Assembly (NCBI RefSeq): GCF_024323335.1
Contig: NC_066583.1
Span: forward strand, 13,048,665-13,112,664
DNA length: 64,000 nt
Direction: 5' to 3'
Source of the DNA: Lathyrus oleraceus
Lineage: Eukaryota > Streptophyta > Magnoliopsida > Fabales > Fabaceae
The position numbers were made by a program, and so were the translations under genes. Of the stretch, positions 58,928-64,000 are shown in pieces. The notes below the pieces were generated by a model. It did no database searches and was not told where the DNA came from. It saw only the letters and a list, made by a program, of their open reading frames with translations. The stretch's first letter is position 1. Each line of letters begins with the position of its first letter.

Positions 58928-60164
58928 AACATTCAGTTTAACGTCCAGAACATAAACCATATGCTAAGTCTGTTATTTTCTTGAAAACAGACTGTGCTAA
59001 ATGCTGTACTGTAGCAGACCAACAAGTCTATACTTCAATATCAGCTTACAGTACTAAATGTCAAAACATCCAGTTTGACATTTACACAATGGCTTTATGC
59101 CAGGTCTGTTATTCCTTTGACAAACAGACTGAAATAAATACTGAGCTGAAGCAGAAAAACCAACCTGCCTATTATTCAGTATATGCTATCAATGATGAAT
59201 GTCAAAACATTCTGATTGATATTCAAACAGTATGCTATGTACCAGGTTTGTTATTCTTTTGATAAACATACTGATATACATGTTGAGTTATAACAGACAG
59301 GATTATAACGTGCAGAAGGGAAAAACACAGGAAATTGTTAACCCAGTTCGGTGCAACATCACCTACTATAGGGGCATACCAAGCCAGGAAGAAGATCCAC
59401 TATCAGCAGTATTAATTCAGAGTTAAACTCCCCCATTTACAACTCTTCACTTAATCCCTATCCAATGCAATCTATACCTAGGAACTCCTAGATAGAAACC
59501 TCCAATTTCCATTCCTATCACTACAATTACAATGTAATGCTAAACACCTTGAACTTGCTTCACAGCTTCGTTCAAGATCATAACAACTCTTTCCTACAGG
59601 CTTTAAGTTACAAATAATCTCATGCTTTTGAGCACTGAGAAACACATGGTAACCTTCCCACAGGTTGGGAGGTTTACCTCACACACACCCCTAATTTTAC
59701 ATTCTCTGAGGCTTACAAAATCTAGGTTACAATATGCTATTTATAACCTAAGCACCCAACTGGATTTGGGCCTTCAGAAATCACAGCAAACTTCTTCTTT
59801 GCTGTTACAAAGTCAGCAGAAAACTTCTGCTACAATCAAGGTCTTCAATCTTTTAGTTCCTAAAATATCTCCATATATATATCTCCATATTTAGAAACTG
59901 TATATTCTGATTGAGTCTTTAAGACCTCCACAAAGAATGCCACATAGGATTCTACCTAATCCCAGAATATTGAATTAGTTAACACATAGCAGAATTAACT
60001 AATTCAGTTTTATACACAGGCGCGATGTCACAGTCACGATATTATGACATCCTACATGACATGTTGGTCCAGATGTTGAACTTCTTCAACCCAACATATT
60101 AAAACAACAGAGGTGATTACATTATTTGTTTTACAAAATTAATGCCAATCCTAAGGTACTAACA
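58928..60164 (-). repeat. 5' LTR of the copia-type element, right part
   Basis: Continues the LTR begun at 36489 and matches 12948-14158, ending TACTAACA. Small insertions relative to the other copy lie near 59797 and 59870. Reading frames such as 58981-59262 are chance frames in the LTR. Confidence 0.93.
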
Positions 60165-63100
60165 CACCTTATAAACCACCCATTTCGTATCCTCAAAGAC
60201 TCGCAAATTCTAAAACGGCAAGGCAATTTAGGAAATTTGTTGAACTTCTGAAGCAACTAAACATTACAATTCCCTTTACAGAAGCCATCACACAAATGCC
60301 CTCATATGCTAAATTTCTTAAGGAGATCCTATCCAATAAGAAAAAGATCAAGGATAATGAAACAGTTACACTTACTAGTGAGTGTAGCGCAATAATCCAA
60401 AATAACATGCCTCCCAAACTAAAAGACCCAGGAAGTTTCTCCATACCCTGTGTCATTGGAAAATTCGTCATAGACAAAGCTCTATGCGATCTAGGAGCCA
60501 TCATTAGTGTAATTCCCTTAACCATCTGTAAAAGGCTCAACATGGGAGAACTAAGACTAACCAAGATGTATGTTCAATTAGGTGACTGCTTAATCAAATA
60601 TTCTGTCGGTATACTAGAGAATGTCCAAGTACGTGTAGGAAAATTCTACATTCCTACAGACTTCATAATCATGGACATCAAAGAAGATGCCAGTACACCT
60701 ATTATATTAGGAAGGCCATTCTTAGCTACCGCCGGAGCCATAATAGACGGAAAGAGAGGTAAGCTAACATTCGAAGTTGGAGAGCAAAAGGTTGAATTCA
60801 TCTTGACACAATTCTTACAAGCGCCAGCTATAGACGATACCTGTTATCTACTTGATGTCATAGACGAGTGCGTAAGAGAGATGGAGATGCAAGAAACCAC
60901 ATACTCTGATATAATGAAAATCCAAATCCCTCTAATCTTTGAAGATGATAATTGGCGTGAACCATACCAAAATGACAGTCTAAGCAAATGCTTAGCACTT
61001 ACACCCAACCACATGCCATGCCCGAAGAAACCAGACTTGGAATTAAAAACACTGCCAAAGAACCTGAGATACGAATTTCTAGACCCTGAACTCAAAAGAC
61101 CAGTAATAGTCAACGCTGACTTGGGACAAATGGAAACTGAAAAGTTACTAAATGTCTTAAGAAAATATCCAACTGCGTTAGGATACAACATCGCCGACCT
61201 AAAAGGAATAAGTCCTTCTATCTGTATGCATCGCATTATGTTGGAGGAAGATTGTAAAACCTCTAGAGAACACCAGAGAAGGATCAACCCAATTTTAAGT
61301 ACTGTAGTCAAGGATGAAGTAAAGAAGTCACTAGATGCTGGAATCGTATACCCGATCTCCGATAGTCAATGGGTTAGCCCCGTTCATGTAGTACCCAAGA
61401 AAAGGGGTGTTACAGTTGTTAAGAATGAGAAGGGCGAATCTATAACACAAAGAGTTGCGACCGGAAGTAGAATATGCATCGATTATATAAAACTAAACAA
61501 AGCCACTCGAAAGGATTATTTTCCTCTGCCTTTCATTGACCAAATGCTTGAACGATTGGCTAAGCATTCCCACTTCTGCTATCTAGACGGTTATTCAGAA
61601 TTCTTTCAAATTCCAATCCATCCTGACGACCAAGAGATGACAACCTTCACGTGCCCTTATGGTACATTCGCTTACCGACGAATGCCATTTGGATTATGCA
61701 ACGCTCTCGCGAAATTCCAAAGATGCAACGCTTTGTTTGTGGGCAGAGCTTCGAAGGATGTATATCAAACCTTGAAATGCTACTTGAAAGATGCGTAAAG
61801 GTGAATCTATTTTTGAACTAGGAGAAATGCCATTTCATGGTCCAACAAGGAATCGTGTTAGGTCACGTAGTATCTGATAAAGGAATTGAAGTAGACAAAG
61901 CTAAGATCGAAATCATAGAGAATCTTCAACCTTCGAAAACCGTACGAGAAATACGAAGCTTTTTAGGACACGCCGATTTCTACCGATGTTTCATCAAAGA
62001 TTTCTCGAAAATTACCAAGCCACTTATGGGTTTATTAATGAAAGACGCTGATTTTATCTTTGATGAAAAATGTTTAACAACATTTGAGCAATTAAAAACA
62101 TCTTTAATCACCGCACCTATCATGCAACCACCTGACTGGAGATTACCTTTTGAAATCATGTGTGATGCGAGTGATTACGTCGTAGGCGCAATACTAGGAC
62201 AAAGAAAGGATAAGAAATTTCATGCTATCTACTACGCAAGTAGAACATTAGATCCAGTCCAAATGAACTACGCCATCACTGAAAAGGAACTTTTAGCCGT
62301 TGTGTTCGCCTTAGACAAATTCCGTTCCTACTTACTAGGGGCGAAAATCATTATCTATATTGACCACGTTGCTATTAGATATCTGCTAAGTAAGAAGGTT
62401 GCCAAACCAAGACTCTTAAGATGGATCCTACTCTTACAAGAATTTGACTTAGAGATAAAAGATAAGAAGGGTACTGAAAACGTAGTAGCAAGCCACTTAT
62501 CACGAATCAAAGGGAATAAACCTAAACAAATTCCAATCAATGATGATTTCCCTTACGAACGACTTATATCCCAAATGATAAGTGACATGTCTGAACTAAC
62601 AATAAATGATACCGAAATAGAAGAATCCATGGAAGAAATTCATGCGAATGCAACTCTGCCATGGTATGATGATTTTGTCAACTACCTAGCTGTTGGAGTA
62701 CTTCCATTGGACCTATCCTACCAACAAAAGAAGAAATTATTTCATGATATAAAACAATATTACTGGGATGAACCTCTGCTTTTCAAAAGAGGTACCGACG
62801 GTATTTCCTGTCGATGTGTTCCTGAGGATGAAATAGACGACATAATCTCTCATTGCCATTCCGCTCCCTATGGTGGGCAACCAAGCACTTGAAAAACTTG
62901 TGCTAAGATCTTACAATCAGGCCTCTTTTGTCCTACTCTATGGAAAGATGTCCATAATACGGTTATAAATTGCGACCGGTGCCAACGCACTGGTAACGTT
63001 TCAAGACACGATGAAATGCCACAAACATGAATCTTAGAAGTGGAAGTCTTTGATATGTGGGGGATTGACTTCATGGGACCATTCCCGTCTTCTTTTGGTA

Positions 63101-64000
63101 ATAAGTACATACTCGTAGCTGACGATTACGTTTCAAAATGGATCAAGGTTGTAGCTTTTCCGACAAATGACACACGAGTAGTGATTAAGTTGTTCAAGAA
63201 CATAACCTTTCCAAGATTCGGTGTGCCAAAACTAGTCGTTAGTGACGGTGGCTCCCATTTCATATCTAACATCTTTGGAAAACTTCTTCGGAAGTATGGA
63301 GTCCGACACCGTGTAACAACACCTTATCACCCACAAACTAGTGGGCAAGTCGAAGTTTCGAATCGAGAGATCAAGCAGATTCTAGAAAAGACTGTCGGAA
63401 TATCAAGAAAAGACTGGTCATCTAAACTAAACGAAGCTCTGTGGGCCTACAGGACAACTTACAAAACCCCAATAGGGACCACACCCTTTAAATTAGTCTA
63501 CGGTAAATCATGTCATCTCCCTGTGGAATTAGAACACAAAGCTTACTGGGCAATTAAGACCCTAAATATAAATTATACTTCCGCAGGTGAGAAACGAATT
63601 TTGGACATTCAAGAATTGGAAGAACTTCGACTAGATGCCTATGAGAATGCCAGGATATATAAAGAACGAACCAAAAAATGGCACGACAAACGTATATCTA
63701 GGAAAGAGTTTAATGTCGACGACATAGTACTACTATTTAATTCGAGACTTAAGCTTTTTCCGGGAAAACTTAAATCTACGTGGTCAGGCCCTTTTGAAAT
63801 CACAAAAGTCCTTAAAAGCGGTGCGATAGAAATCAAAGGTCGGAATAGTGAACCATTTATGGTAAACGGGCAGCGATTGAAACATTACCATAATATTGGC
63901 AACAAAGACTATTCAAATAGTCTAAGACTTATAGAGTTGCCTGCTCAACCCCAAAACTAGTACATCGCAACGTTACTGTCGAACTTACGACGTTAAACAA
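60165..64000 (+). mobile_element. Athila-type LTR retrotransposon, right segment
   Basis: Resumes after the CACCT duplication with pol. The element runs off the window; an env-like region and the 3' LTR would be expected downstream. No further gene is seen in 63961-64000. Confidence 0.92.
60170..63960 (+). pseudogene. Athila pol (protease, RT, RNase H, integrase), decayed
   Basis: Continues the gag frame from 12414. In order: protease region with CDLGAIISVIPL (about 60490), where DLGA is the Athila-type variant of the catalytic motif; RT (61320-61900) with PVHVVPKKRG, LDGYSEFFQIPIHPDD and MPFGLCNA; RNase H (62140-62510) with FEIMCDASDY, TEKELLAVVFA and the variant YIDHVA; integrase zinc region near 62850-62985; integrase core with [18 protein letters not shown] and GQVEVSNRE carrying the D-D-E residues; C-terminus with WSGPFEI. 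Breaks: a deletion with frame change near 61735 removes the segment holding the RT catalytic aspartate pair; TAG 61819-61821; TGA 62890-62892; TGA 63028-63030. The enzyme set is inactive. Confidence 0.93.

Larger units (their letters stand above)
12415..60164 (-). mobile_element. Ty1/copia-type LTR element, non-coding, split by two Ogre insertions
   Basis: The ends TG...CA are flanked by CACCT at 12410-12414 and 60165-60169. The minus orientation follows from an initiator-Met-type PBS (36475-36486) beside the right LTR and a polypurine tract beside the left LTR. Without the two insertions, the internal region is about 4.2 kb. In it I recognise no copia Gag, integrase, RT or RNase H, so it is probably non-autonomous. 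A SIRE/Maximus-like affinity is suggested only by the GGGGGAGA polypurine style. Confidence 0.88.

Overview
This window is plant nuclear DNA made almost entirely of nested LTR retrotransposons; I see no host gene, rRNA or intact tRNA gene. Three elements carry the tRNA-Arg primer-binding site of the Ogre/Tat branch of Ty3/gypsy, with LTRs up to 6.5 kb and an extra ORF1 upstream of gag. Elements this large and abundant suggest a big legume genome, most likely tribe Fabeae (Vicia, Pisum, Lathyrus, Lens). The taxon is an inference.

Layer 1, the oldest, is the 5' part of an Ogre-type element: a probable LTR at 1132-4722, a leader with repeated hairpins, and decayed ORF1 and gag, ending at 9072. 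Layer 2 is an Athila-type element that begins at 9073: LTR 9073-10667, tRNA-Asp PBS, decayed gag. It is cut at 12414 and resumes at 60170 with a decayed pol that runs to 63960; its 3' end lies beyond the window. Layer 3 is a minus-strand, apparently non-coding Ty1/copia-type element, 12415-60164, flanked by the 5-bp duplication CACCT. It sits in the Athila polyprotein, which reads in frame across the insertion.

Layer 4 is two Ogre derivatives inside layer 3. The first (17736-35876, minus strand, duplication CTCTT, LTRs 5539 bp) has lost ORF1, nearly all of gag and most of pol. The second (37025-58922, plus strand, duplication GTCAC, LTRs about 6474 bp) lies within the copia-type 5' LTR. It keeps open ORF1 and gag but has lost protease, RT, RNase H and most of integrase. 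By eye its LTRs differ at only about three places, so it is very recent. The other pair differs at about 30 sites, and the copia-type pair clearly more, in agreement with the nesting order.

The two Ogre derivatives have different LTRs, yet share one deletion structure: gag-pro tail, intron, start of the RT region, a purine-rich joint, then the integrase C-terminus. They look like members of a non-autonomous Ogre lineage that depends on proteins from elsewhere. The less expected signal is RNA-like structure. A double-hairpin module in the LTRs, a hairpin array between pol and the 3' LTR, and a hairpin array in the old leader all keep base pairing while their stem sequences change. I consider these the best candidates for undescribed functional elements here.
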